From Dyadobacter luticola (GTDB lineage: Bacteria > Bacteroidota > Bacteroidia > Cytophagales > Spirosomataceae): a stretch of DNA of 64,000 bases. The notes beneath the pieces were generated by a model. That model was not told the origin of the DNA, searched no databases, and saw nothing but the letters and a program-made list of their open reading frames with translations. Both the position numbers and the translations under genes were made by a program. How positions within the stretch are numbered: position 1 is the stretch's first letter; the number at the start of each line of letters is the position of its first letter. Positions 33,192-42,047 of this stretch are shown here, one piece after another. The stretch is from NCBI RefSeq assembly GCF_005860805.1, contig NZ_VCEJ01000002.1, forward strand, positions 480,375-544,374, read 5' to 3'.

Positions 33192-34105
33192 TGAAAATGA
33201 TTTTAGCTATTGCGATGGCCATGATCAGCTCATGCGCATTTGCACAGGACGACCTGCTGAAAGAACTGGATCAGGTTCAGGATTCGGTCATCACATACAG
33301 CGCCGCCACCTTTAAAGGGACCCGGATCATCAACGGTCATTCTGTTGAAACGGTCGGGAAAAACAATATGGACTTTATCATTTCCCACCGGTTCGGGGCA
33401 GTGAATTCAGGTGCAAATAACTTTTTCGGGCTGGACGAATCGCAGATCAGGCTGGCTTTGGAATATGGTTTAACGGATCGGTTGATGGTGGGGATCGGCA
33501 GGAGCAGTTACCAGAAAACGATTGATGTATTTGCCAAATACCGCTTATTAAGACAGTCGTCGGGTTATCGGAATATGCCCGTATCGGTTACACTCTTTGC
33601 GAGCGACGCCAATAATTCCAGCACATCCACAACGGAGCTTCCTTTCTACACGATCGCCCAGCGGCAGACCTACACTTTTCAGGCTTTGATCGCCCGGAAA
33701 TTCAACGAGAAACTTTCATTGCAATTGACGCCCACAGTAATGCACCGCAATTTGGCTGAGAACCAGATCGATGCGAACAACCTGTATGCATTAGGAATGG
33801 GCGGACGCTACAAATTAACCAAGCGAACGTCGTTCAATGTCGAATACTGGTACACGCCTAAAACCTTCGCAGGCACTACACAGAGAGATCCCAGGTTCAC
33901 AAACACCCTCTCGCTGGGCTTTGATATCGAAACTGGTGGTCACGTATTTCAGCTTCACCTGACCAATTCAAGGGGTATGATCGAAAAGCAGTTTATCGGC
34001 CAAACAACCGGCAAATGGAGCAGCGGGGATATTTTCTACGGCTTCAATGTATCCAGAACATTCAGTTTTGACAAGAGTAAAAAAAGCAAAACCAGTGGAT
34101 ACTAG
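33191..34105 (+). CDS. DUF5777-family beta-barrel protein
   Basis: A 304-residue exported protein (signal peptide MKMILAIAMAMISSCAFAQ, cleavage near residue 19). The rest alternates strands and turns like an outer-membrane barrel (LALEYGLTDRLMVGIGRSSYQ, YALGMGGRYKLTKRTSFNVEYWY, GDIFYGFNVSRTFSF) and fits the DUF5777 family often found with Rieske and YceI-like genes in Bacteroidota. Function unknown; association with metal or electron-transfer operons is an inference from context. It overlaps the Rieske stop by one base. Confidence 0.75.
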   Translation: MKMILAIAMAMISSCAFAQDDLLKELDQVQDSVITYSAATFKGTRIINGHSVETVGKNNMDFIISHRFGAVNSGANNFFGLDESQIRLALEYGLTDRLMVGIGRSSYQKTIDVFAKYRLLRQSSGYRNMPVSVTLFASDANNSSTSTTELPFYTIAQRQTYTFQALIARKFNEKLSLQLTPTVMHRNLAENQIDANNLYALGMGGRYKLTKRTSFNVEYWYTPKTFAGTTQRDPRFTNTLSLGFDIETGGHVFQLHLTNSRGMIEKQFIGQTTGKWSSGDIFYGFNVSRTFSFDKSKKSKTSGY

Positions 34106-34118
34106 AACTTTTAGAGTG

Positions 34119-34655
34119 ATGCTGATATTGATGATCAGCCAGTTGCTTGCCATCGCCTCTTACGGACAACTGTATATGACCAAGACGGGTGAAACCAGCT
34201 TTTTTTCGGAGACGCCCCTAGAAAATATTGCCGCAGTCAACAAACAGGTTTTGGTAATCCTGAATCCGGCAAATGGTGAGATTGCGATCAAAATGCAGCA
34301 ACAGAATTTTCATTTTCCAAATAAACTCATGGAAGAACATTTCAATGAAAATTACATGGAAACCGAGAAGTATCCGGCCGCTGTATTTACGGGAAAGATC
34401 ATGGAGCCAGTTGATTACGGAAAAGACGGAAGCTATCCTGTTCACGCGGAAGGTGTGCTGGATATGCATGGCGTAAAGCAAAATCGCAGCCTCAAAGGTC
34501 AGATGTTGATCAATGGAGGACAAATCACGCTGACCTCGGATTTCGACGTAAAACTGGCCGATCATAAAATAGAAGTACCGACCCTGGTGATTGCCAAGAT
34601 CGCAGAAGCCATCGCCGTGAAGAACAAGTTTGTTTTGTTGCCCAAGAAGCCCTAA
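34119..34655 (+). CDS. YceI-like periplasmic protein
   Basis: A 178-residue exported protein with a signal peptide (MLILMISQLLAIASYG). The mature part resembles the YceI lipocalin-like barrel: YMTKTGETSFFSETPLENIAAVN at the start, FPNKLMEEHFNENYMETEKYPAAVFTGKI in the middle, and VLDMHGVKQNRSLKGQM. YceI proteins bind isoprenoid-type lipids such as quinone-related molecules. The chosen ATG (34119) lies 14 bp after the DUF5777 stop. The longer frame from 34047 overlaps that gene and lacks a signal sequence at its start. Confidence 0.8.
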   Translation: MLILMISQLLAIASYGQLYMTKTGETSFFSETPLENIAAVNKQVLVILNPANGEIAIKMQQQNFHFPNKLMEEHFNENYMETEKYPAAVFTGKIMEPVDYGKDGSYPVHAEGVLDMHGVKQNRSLKGQMLINGGQITLTSDFDVKLADHKIEVPTLVIAKIAEAIAVKNKFVLLPKKP

Positions 34656-34696
34656 TGCAAAAACCGACTCCGAAAATCGGATGGAAATAAATCATT

Positions 34697-37600
34697 ATGC
34701 TCAATAAGATCATCGCATTCTCGGTCGGAAACAAGCTCATTGTGGGCTTGTTTGTATTGGCATTAATCGGTTACGGAAGCTATGAGCTGACCCGGCTGCC
34801 GATTGATGCTGTACCGGACATCACCAACAATCAGGTGCAGGTGATCACCATTGCGCCTTCCTTTGGAGCGACCGATATTGAAAGACTGGTCACTTTCCCC
34901 ATTGAGCAGGCCAACAGCAACATCTCCGGTTTAAAGGAAATCCGCAGCTTTTCCCGGTTTGGATTATCGCTGGTAACCATTGTTTTTGAAGATAATGTGG
35001 ATGTTTACTGGGCCAGGCAGCAGGTTTCGGAGCGGCTTTTGAAAGTGCAGAATGAAATCCCAAAGGGAATTGGCACACCCGAGCTGGGGCCGATCAGTAC
35101 GGGACTGGGTGAGATCTATCAATATGTGGTCCGGCCAAAAGAAGGCTATGAACACCGGTACAATGCAACCGAGCTGCGCACCATTCAGGACTGGATTGTG
35201 CGCCGCCAGTTACTGGGCGTTAAAGGTGTTGCGGAAGTAAGCAGCTTTGGTGGGAAACTCAAACAATTCTCCATCGAAATTGACCCGCAAAAACTGTTGT
35301 CCTATGGTATCACGATCAACAATGTTTTTACCGCATTAGAGAATAACAACCAGAATACCGGGGGCGCCTACATTGAAAAGGGGCCGACTGTGCTTTACAT
35401 CCGAAGCGAAGGGCTGGTAGAAAACCTAGACGACATCAAGAACATATCCGTCAAGTCCCTGACCGACGGGCAACCCTTGTTTATCAGGGATGTGGCCGAT
35501 GTGAAAACGCGTTTCGCAACCCGGTACGGCGCCATGACTTACAATGACAAAGGGGAAATTTCCGGCGCGGTGGTGATGATGCTGAAAGGTGCCAACAGCA
35601 GTGAAGTAATTAAAAATGTAAAGGAGCGGGTCGCCCAAATCCAGAAAACGCTGCCCGAGGGTGTGGTGATCGAGCCGTTTCTGGATCGGACAAAGATGGT
35701 GAACAATGCGATCGGGACCGTTGAGAAAAACCTGCTGGAAGGCGCATTGATCGTGGTTTTCGTGCTCGTGCTATTCCTGGGGAATGTGCGTGCGGGTTTG
35801 CTGGTCGCTTCCGTAATCCCGCTTGCCATGCTGTTTGCCGTCATTATGATGAACACATTTGGGGTGAGCGGGAACCTGATGAGCCTGGGCGCGCTGGATT
35901 TTGGCCTGATTGTAGATGGCGCGGTTATCATTGTGGAAGCAGTGATGCACCAGATCGCCCGTAATAAAAAGTTCGCGGGACTTGCGCGGATCAGTCAGCA
36001 GCAAATGGACGAAGAGGTGAACGGATCCGCTGACCGGATGATGAATAGCGCTGTTTTTGGCCAGGTTATCATCCTGATTGTGTACCTGCCGATTTTCACC
36101 CTGGAAGGCATCGAGGGAAAAATGTTCAAGCCGATGGCGCAAACCGTTGCATTTGCATTGCTGGGCGCATTCATTCTTTCATTGACCTACATTCCAATGA
36201 TGAGCGCGGTTTTTCTAAGCAAAGAAATAAAAACCAGGCCCGGGTTCTCGGGCCGAGTGATGGACAGGCTTGCAAGAAAATACCGCCACACGCTGGAAGG
36301 TGTCATCCGGCATCCGAAACTGATCCTGCTCTCGGTACTGATCCTTTTCTCATCGGCGGTATATGTGTTGACCACATTGGGCGGAGAATTTATTCCGGCG
36401 CTGGAAGAAGGTGATTTTGCTGTCGATACCCGCGTGCTCACCGGAAGCAGCCTGACGACGACCATTGAAAACACGCAGAAGGCAGCGCACATTCTAAAAA
36501 CACAGTTTCCGGAGGTTTTAAAAGTGGTGACTAAAATCGGGAGCGGCGAAGTGCCTACCGATCCGATGCCGATGGAGGCGAGTGATATGATGGTGATCTT
36601 AAAAGACAAAAAAGACTGGAAGTCTGCCAAAACATTCCCGGAGCTTTCCGAAAAAATGGGAGAGGCGCTCAAAGAAGTGCCGGGCATCACGGCCGGGTTC
36701 CAGTTTCCTGTCCAGATGCGCTTTAATGAGCTGATGACCGGCGCGCGCCAGGATGTAGTTTGTAAAATCTTCGGGGAGGACCTGGATACGCTCGCACTGT
36801 ATGCCAAAAAACTTGGCGCGCTGGCTGGCCGTGTACAGGGAACCAGAAATTTGTACCTGGAGGCCGTCTCCGGTATGCCGCAGATCACCATCCGCTACAA
36901 CCGCAATGCTTTGGCACAATACCGTCTGGATATTTCGGCAGTTAATAAAACCGTCAATGCAGCACTGGCCGGGCAAAGTGCCGGAATGGTTTTCGAAGGT
37001 GAAAAGCGCTTTGAACTGGTGGTCAGACTGAGCGGCGAGCGCAAGAAAAACCTGGAAGATATACGCAACCTGCTCGTAGCCGCGCCTGACGGATCGCAGA
37101 TTCCCTTGTACCAACTAGCCGAAGTGAAGATCCAGAATGGTCCCAACCAGATCCAGCGGGAAGATGCAAAAAGGCGGATCGTAGTTGGCTTCAATGTAGC
37201 CGGTCGCGACGTGCAAACCATTGTCAATGAGCTGCAAACGAAAGTCAATCAGAATTTGAAACTTCCGACAGGCTACTATATTACCTACGGTGGTTCTTTT
37301 GAAAACCTGAATGCGGCCAAACAGCGGTTGATGATCGCGGTGCCGGTTTCACTGCTCCTGATTTTTGTGCTTTTATTTTTTGCCTTCAACTCGGTGAAGG
37401 ACGGGTTATTGATTTATTCGGCGATACCATTGTCTGCGATCGGCGGGATATTTTTTCTGGCATTACGTGGTATGCCGTTCAGCATCAGCGCCGGAATTGG
37501 CTTCATCGCGCTTTTTGGCGTGGCGGTTTTAAATGGCATCGTGCTGGTTGCAGAATTCAACCGGATCAGAAAAGAAGAACAGAAAGACATTCAAGTAGCA

Positions 37601-39055
37601 GTCCTGGAAGGAACGCAGCATCGGCTCAGGCCCGTATTGATGACCGCTTTTGTAGCGTCGCTGGGGTTTTTCCCGATGGCTATCAGCAATGGAGCAGGTG
37701 CCGAAGTGCAGCGGCCGCTCGCTACGGTGGTGATCGGCGGACTGCTGGTCGCTACTTTTTTAACGCTGTTCGTCCTTCCGGTTCTATATCTCTTTTTTGA
37801 AAATGGTTTTAAGTTCAGCATCAGGAGCGGATCAAATGTGGCTCTTTGGTTTATTCCTGCTTTGATTATGCTGGGCAGTATGAACAGTTTTGCACAGACT
37901 AGATTGGACATAAAAACGGCTACGGGCATTGCTTTGGAAAACAATCAGAAATTGAAAACCGAAAGGCTCCGGGCCGAATACCAGAAATCGCTTATCAAAA
38001 CAGCGGTCGTATTGCCGCAAACCGGATTTCAGGTCGAGGCGGGCCAGATCAATAGTTTTTATACAGATACACGGTTTAATATTACGCAGTCATTTAGTCT
38101 GCCGGTTGTTTATGCCAGGCAAAAAACACTTTTGCAAAGCGAGCTTTCTGCCAGCGTTTTGAATGTGGCTGTCAGGGAAAGTGAGTTGAAAAGAAACGTT
38201 GCGCAAGTATTTTATTTGTTTTTGTACCAAAAGCAGAAAGAAGCCTTGCTGACATCGCTGGACAGTCTGTACACAGGTTTTTACAAGAGGGCGCAGGAAC
38301 GTTTCGAGAACGGGGAAAGTGATGTGCTTGAAAAAACGACGGCCGAAACCCAGCTCGCAGAAATTCAAATGCAATCCCAGCAGCTGGAAGCGGATATCAA
38401 TTTGTCCAGGCTACAATTTCAGCTATTGCTGAATACCACGGATAAGCCGGAGCCCGGACCTGTAAATAACGTCTACATTCCGGCAGCTATTTCAGATTCC
38501 ATGCAAGTGAACAACCATCCGATGATGCGACTGCTGATGCAGCAGCAACAGGTTGCAGCTGCGGGCATTGATGTGGAAAAGGCTAAACTTTTGCCACAGC
38601 TAAGCTTAGGCTATAACAACATGAGCATGCGGGGTACGGGTGCCGACGATAAATCTTACAATGCTTCCCAAAGATTTCAATCGGCGCAACTGGGCTTAGG
38701 GATCCCAATTTTTGCCGGTGCGCAGAAAGCCCGCATTAAAAGTGCCAGGATCAATCAGGACATCAGCAAGCATAGTTACCAGGCCGAGTTACAGACACTT
38801 CAATCGGAATACCTGTCTGCATGGGCAGCGTACCGCAAGCTGATGACGACGGTGCGTTACTATGAAAATACCGGGCTCAGGAATGCGGATTTAATCACTA
38901 CAACTGCGAATGAGCAACTGGCGGGCGGCAGCATTAATTACCTGCAATGGGCACAGCTGATCAACCATGCCACCTCCATCCGGAGCAGGTACCTGGATGA
39001 AGTCATGAACCTGAATAGCAAGGCGATTGAGCTGGATTATTATCTTCAAAATTAA
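34697..39055 (+). CDS. HME-RND permease fused to TolC-like factor (CusA-CusC)
   Basis: A 1452-residue fusion. Residues 1-~1035 are a complete heavy-metal-efflux RND permease with 12 membrane helices. Residues ~1050-1452 are an outer-membrane efflux protein with two OEP repeats (IALENNQKLKTERLRAEY ..., VEKAKLLPQLSLGYNNM ...), preceded by a hydrophobic stretch and FAQ, an internal signal-like segment. In TM4 DFGLIVDGAVIIVE (D401, D407, E414) matches the CzcA-type D-F-G-x3-D-G-A-x3-V-E signature for divalent cations rather than the CusA Cu/Ag type. It should export Zn/Co/Cd-like ions by proton antiport. Fusion of pump and outer-membrane factor is known in Bacteroidota. Adaptor follows. Confidence 0.9.
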   Translation: MLNKIIAFSVGNKLIVGLFVLALIGYGSYELTRLPIDAVPDITNNQVQVITIAPSFGATDIERLVTFPIEQANSNISGLKEIRSFSRFGLSLVTIVFEDNVDVYWARQQVSERLLKVQNEIPKGIGTPELGPISTGLGEIYQYVVRPKEGYEHRYNATELRTIQDWIVRRQLLGVKGVAEVSSFGGKLKQFSIEIDPQKLLSYGITINNVFTALENNNQNTGGAYIEKGPTVLYIRSEGLVENLDDIKNISVKSLTDGQPLFIRDVADVKTRFATRYGAMTYNDKGEISGAVVMMLKGANSSEVIKNVKERVAQIQKTLPEGVVIEPFLDRTKMVNNAIGTVEKNLLEGALIVVFVLVLFLGNVRAGLLVASVIPLAMLFAVIMMNTFGVSGNLMSLGALDFGLIVDGAVIIVEAVMHQIARNKKFAGLARISQQQMDEEVNGSADRMMNSAVFGQVIILIVYLPIFTLEGIEGKMFKPMAQTVAFALLGAFILSLTYIPMMSAVFLSKEIKTRPGFSGRVMDRLARKYRHTLEGVIRHPKLILLSVLILFSSAVYVLTTLGGEFIPALEEGDFAVDTRVLTGSSLTTTIENTQKAAHILKTQFPEVLKVVTKIGSGEVPTDPMPMEASDMMVILKDKKDWKSAKTFPELSEKMGEALKEVPGITAGFQFPVQMRFNELMTGARQDVVCKIFGEDLDTLALYAKKLGALAGRVQGTRNLYLEAVSGMPQITIRYNRNALAQYRLDISAVNKTVNAALAGQSAGMVFEGEKRFELVVRLSGERKKNLEDIRNLLVAAPDGSQIPLYQLAEVKIQNGPNQIQREDAKRRIVVGFNVAGRDVQTIVNELQTKVNQNLKLPTGYYITYGGSFENLNAAKQRLMIAVPVSLLLIFVLLFFAFNSVKDGLLIYSAIPLSAIGGIFFLALRGMPFSISAGIGFIALFGVAVLNGIVLVAEFNRIRKEEQKDIQVAVLEGTQHRLRPVLMTAFVASLGFFPMAISNGAGAEVQRPLATVVIGGLLVATFLTLFVLPVLYLFFENGFKFSIRSGSNVALWFIPALIMLGSMNSFAQTRLDIKTATGIALENNQKLKTERLRAEYQKSLIKTAVVLPQTGFQVEAGQINSFYTDTRFNITQSFSLPVVYARQKTLLQSELSASVLNVAVRESELKRNVAQVFYLFLYQKQKEALLTSLDSLYTGFYKRAQERFENGESDVLEKTTAETQLAEIQMQSQQLEADINLSRLQFQLLLNTTDKPEPGPVNNVYIPAAISDSMQVNNHPMMRLLMQQQQVAAAGIDVEKAKLLPQLSLGYNNMSMRGTGADDKSYNASQRFQSAQLGLGIPIFAGAQKARIKSARINQDISKHSYQAELQTLQSEYLSAWAAYRKLMTTVRYYENTGLRNADLITTTANEQLAGGSINYLQWAQLINHATSIRSRYLDEVMNLNSKAIELDYYLQN

Positions 39056-39065
39056 CTTCGCAAGG

Positions 39066-40193
39066 ATGAAATATCTGATATATAGTGCGCTTGTTGGCCT
39101 TTTTATTTCCTGCTCAAAAAAGGCTGAGAATGCGCCTGAGACAACAGAAAGTACGGTAACTACGAATGTCGCATCCCTAACCGACAAGCAGGTTCAGAAT
39201 GCGGGGATTGTGACGGCTTTGCCCGAAAAAAAGCAGGTTTCTTCGGTTTTAAAACTGAACGGGAAAATTGATGTGCCGCCTCAGAACATTGTTTCAATCA
39301 GCGTACCGCTGGGCGGATATCTTAAAACCACCCGGCTGTTGCCTGGAACAAAGGTGAAAAGAGGGGAGGTCTTGGCCGTGATGGAAGACCAGCAATACAT
39401 TCAGTTACAACAGGATTATCTGACGGGACAAGCGCGGCTGTCCTTTCTGGGAAGTGATTACCTGCGTCAAAAAGAGCTCAATAAAAACAAATCAAGCAGC
39501 GACAAGATCTTTCAGCAAGCTGAGTCAGATTACCAGAGCCAGCAGGTGATGATGAGATCTTTATTTGAAAAGCTAAAACTGGCGGGTATTAATCCGGAAA
39601 AACTGACCAAAGATAACATTTCGAGAAGTATCAGCATTCATTCGCCGATCGATGGTTATGTTTCCAAAGTCAATGTCAACATTGGCCGGTACGTCTCGCC
39701 CACCGATGTGCTTTTTGAGCTGATTAATCCCACGGATATCCATCTGGCGCTGAAAGTCTTTGAAAAGGATCTGGACAAGATCAAAATCGGTCAGCAGGTT
39801 ATGGCTTATACCAATAATGCACCCGATAAAAAATATCCCTGCGAAATCATTCTGGTCAGCAAGGATTTGTCCCCGGAAAGGACTGCCGAGGTACATTCGC
39901 ATTTTGAAAAATACGAGCTCGGACTTCTTCCCGGCATGTTCATGAATGGGGACATTCAGCTCGACAGCCGTGTGGTATGGGTGCTTCCTGACGATGCCAT
40001 TGTCACTTTTGAGGATAAGCAGTTTATATTTATTCCAAAAGAGAAAAACAGTTTTGAGATGAAACAGGTCAAAACCGGAACATCTGAAAATGGCTTTACT
40101 GAAATTAGCGGTGAACAACTGGAAAATCAGTTGTGCGTGGTCAAGGGAGCTTATTCCCTTTTGATGTTTTTGAAAAATAAATCGGAGGATTAA
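39066..40193 (+). CDS. RND periplasmic adaptor (CusB/CzcB-like), lipoprotein
   Basis: A 375-residue membrane-fusion protein. The lipoprotein signal is MKYLIYSALVGLFISC (Cys 16). Then come a beta-barrel strand, a barrel-sandwich lipoyl half-motif (SVPLGGYLKTTRLLPGTKVKRGEVL), a helical hairpin (~115-180), the second half-motif (SISIHSPIDGYVSKVNVNIGRYVSP) and the membrane-proximal barrel. No His-rich N- or C-terminal metal chaperone tail is present. I chose ATG 39066 over 39027 because only it gives a signal peptide. It starts 10 bp after the fused permease gene and completes the tripartite pump. Confidence 0.9.
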   Translation: MKYLIYSALVGLFISCSKKAENAPETTESTVTTNVASLTDKQVQNAGIVTALPEKKQVSSVLKLNGKIDVPPQNIVSISVPLGGYLKTTRLLPGTKVKRGEVLAVMEDQQYIQLQQDYLTGQARLSFLGSDYLRQKELNKNKSSSDKIFQQAESDYQSQQVMMRSLFEKLKLAGINPEKLTKDNISRSISIHSPIDGYVSKVNVNIGRYVSPTDVLFELINPTDIHLALKVFEKDLDKIKIGQQVMAYTNNAPDKKYPCEIILVSKDLSPERTAEVHSHFEKYELGLLPGMFMNGDIQLDSRVVWVLPDDAIVTFEDKQFIFIPKEKNSFEMKQVKTGTSENGFTEISGEQLENQLCVVKGAYSLLMFLKNKSED

Positions 40194-40243
40194 GGACAAT
40201 CAAGTATCCGGTGTTAAAGCCAAGCTAACCACTCATCTCGATC

Positions 40244-41346
40244 ATGGTAAATCTTAAAAACATTCAGACAGAAGTTGATGCAAGTTTTCTCTATGGGATA
40301 CTGGCAGATAACGAAGAGGATGAAAATGTGGCCAGTGTATTTCGCCAGATGAGCGAGATCGAGCGCGGGCACGCAGCGGCATTCATGGCTAAGAATGAGC
40401 TGCATTCTTCCAGGTTACCGGACCCTTCCAACAGAACGAAGATCCTGCATTTAATTGGAAAAATTTTTGGCTACGACTACATTCTGGGTGTCATGCTGGA
40501 TACTGAAAAGGGCATTTCCAGTTCGGTTAAAAATTCCAGAAATAAACTCAAATCAACCGGTTCAATTTCAGATACTGCCCATGTGGCGATATTGAAGAAC
40601 ATATTGGAGAATAACCCAAATGTGTCAGGGTCAACATTGACCAGGTTCGAGAAAAGACATAGGTCTGTCGGCGGTAATGCGCTGCGTGCAGCAGTGTTGG
40701 GTGGAAATGATGGGCTGGTTTCAAATTTTAACCTGGTGATGGGTATAGCGGGTGCGGCGATTGGACAAAAGGAAATCCTGCTGACCGGATTGGCTGGTTT
40801 GCTCGCGGGAGCACTATCGATGGCTTTGGGAGAGTGGATTTCGGTCAAAAGCTCGCAGGAACTTAGTGAAAATCAGATGCAACTGGAAATGGACGAGCTG
40901 GAAACCAATCCTGAGGGTGAAGAAAAGGAAATTGCACTTATTTATCAGGCCAAAGGAATTCCACAGGAGCAGGCCAGAAAAATGGCCAGTGACATAATTT
41001 CAAATAAGGACAATGCCATGGCCATTCTTATTAAAGAGGAGCTGGGCATCAATGTGGAGGATTTGAAAGGGTCTGCCATGGAGGCGGCCATTACTTCTTT
41101 TCTGCTGTTTTCTGTGGGCGCTATCATCCCCCGGTGATACCCCTTTTCTTTTTAAGCGGCACTCCTGCTATTTTGGCAAGCACGGTTTTCAGTGCAGTTG
41201 GGTTATTTCTGATTGGCGCGGCCATTACTTTGTTCACGGGAAAAAGTGTTTGGTTTTCAGGTTTCAGACAAGTTCTTTTCGGGCTTGCGGCTGCTGCGAT
41301 CACATTTGGTATTGGAAAGCTGATTGGCGTTTCAGTAGCAGGTTAA
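40244..41346 (+). pseudogene. Ferritin-like/VIT1-CCC1 transporter, frameshifted
   Basis: The first frame (40244-41137, 297 aa) has an N-terminal ferritin-like helical domain (EVDASFLYGILADNEEDENVASVF, EIERGHAAAF) and a VIT1/CCC1 membrane domain (RAAVLGGNDGLVSNFNLVMG, LSMALGEWISVKSSQEL). It stops at AIIPR. The second frame (41134-41346, 70 aa) supplies the two missing final helices (TVFSAVGLFLIGAAITLFTG, SGFRQVLFGLAAAAITFGIGKLIG). Adding one C to the run of five C just before 41130 fuses them as AIIPPVIPLFF. The intact protein (~368 aa) would be an Fe2+/Mn2+ transporter with a metal-binding domain. It may be a sequencing indel or a phase-variable tract. Confidence 0.78.
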
Positions 41347-41383
41347 ATAGCTTTTCATTCTTTCACGATAACCTTTCGTAATC

Positions 41384-41875
41384 ATGTTCAAGAAAATCCT
41401 AATAGGTCTGCTTGTTATCCTGGTAATCATCCAATTTGTCAAGCCAGAGAAAAACCTGTCTGACGACCAGACTCACAGTATTGAAATGAAATATCCGGTT
41501 TCGGGCGAAGTGAAAGAATTACTCAGGGTTGCCTGCAACGATTGCCATAGTAATAAAACAGCCTATCCCTGGTATGTAAATATTCAGCCAGTTGCCTGGT
41601 TTCTGGACCATCACGTGCAGGAAGGAAAAAGAGAGCTTAACTTCTCTACATTCACCAAACTTCCCGTTGCTGTTCAAAACCATAAATTCGATGAGATCAT
41701 TGAAATGATCGAGGAAAGGGAAATGCCGCTGGAATCGTATACTTTTTTTGGATTGCACAAGGATGCAGATCTATCTGATCAGCAAAGAAGGATTTTAATC
41801 AGTTGGGCTAAGCAGCAAATGGAGATGCTGAAAAATAGCTATCCTGCTGATAGTTTAAAAATGAAAAGGAGATGA
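41384..41875 (+). CDS. Haem-binding-domain protein (Haem_bd)
   Basis: A 163-residue membrane-anchored protein: one N-terminal helix (residues 5-20, ILIGLLVILVIIQFV), then a periplasmic domain with CNDCHSNKTAYPWY (C-x-x-C-H, about residues 51-55), the c-type haem attachment motif found in the PF14376 family. LESYTFFGLHKDADLS near the end fits the family's conserved M-P-x-Y region in form (EMPLESYTFFGLH). Likely a small cytochrome-like protein in the cell envelope. It is 37 bp after the VIT1-like gene on the same strand. Confidence 0.85.
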   Translation: MFKKILIGLLVILVIIQFVKPEKNLSDDQTHSIEMKYPVSGEVKELLRVACNDCHSNKTAYPWYVNIQPVAWFLDHHVQEGKRELNFSTFTKLPVAVQNHKFDEIIEMIEEREMPLESYTFFGLHKDADLSDQQRRILISWAKQQMEMLKNSYPADSLKMKRR

Positions 41876-41980
41876 TAGGTCATAATGTGCATTCAAATGG
41901 TTTTCGTGTAGATTATATATTGAAGGACGGCGAATTGTTTGCGTCGGGCTTTATCGATTAAAAGTTCACTTAAAACAGAG

Positions 41981-42001
41981 CGATTTATTAATTATAAATC
42001 G
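41981..42001. terminator. AT-rich hairpin between convergent genes
   Basis: CGATTTAT / ATAAATCG, an 8-bp stem with a 5-nt loop, lies between the haem-binding gene (+, ends 41875) and the sensor kinase (-, ends 42048). Weak, AT-rich, but well placed for a bidirectional terminator. Confidence 0.4.
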
Positions 42002-42047
42002 GAATTAAGGTTTGTTATTAAGGTATGTGTGGCAGGTACGCAGCACG

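Noticed and set aside
41880..41960. Short frame after the haem-binding gene (NGFRVDYILKDGELFASGFID)
   Set aside because: Too short and without a start or context; may be a trace of a lost gene, but no match is recognisable.
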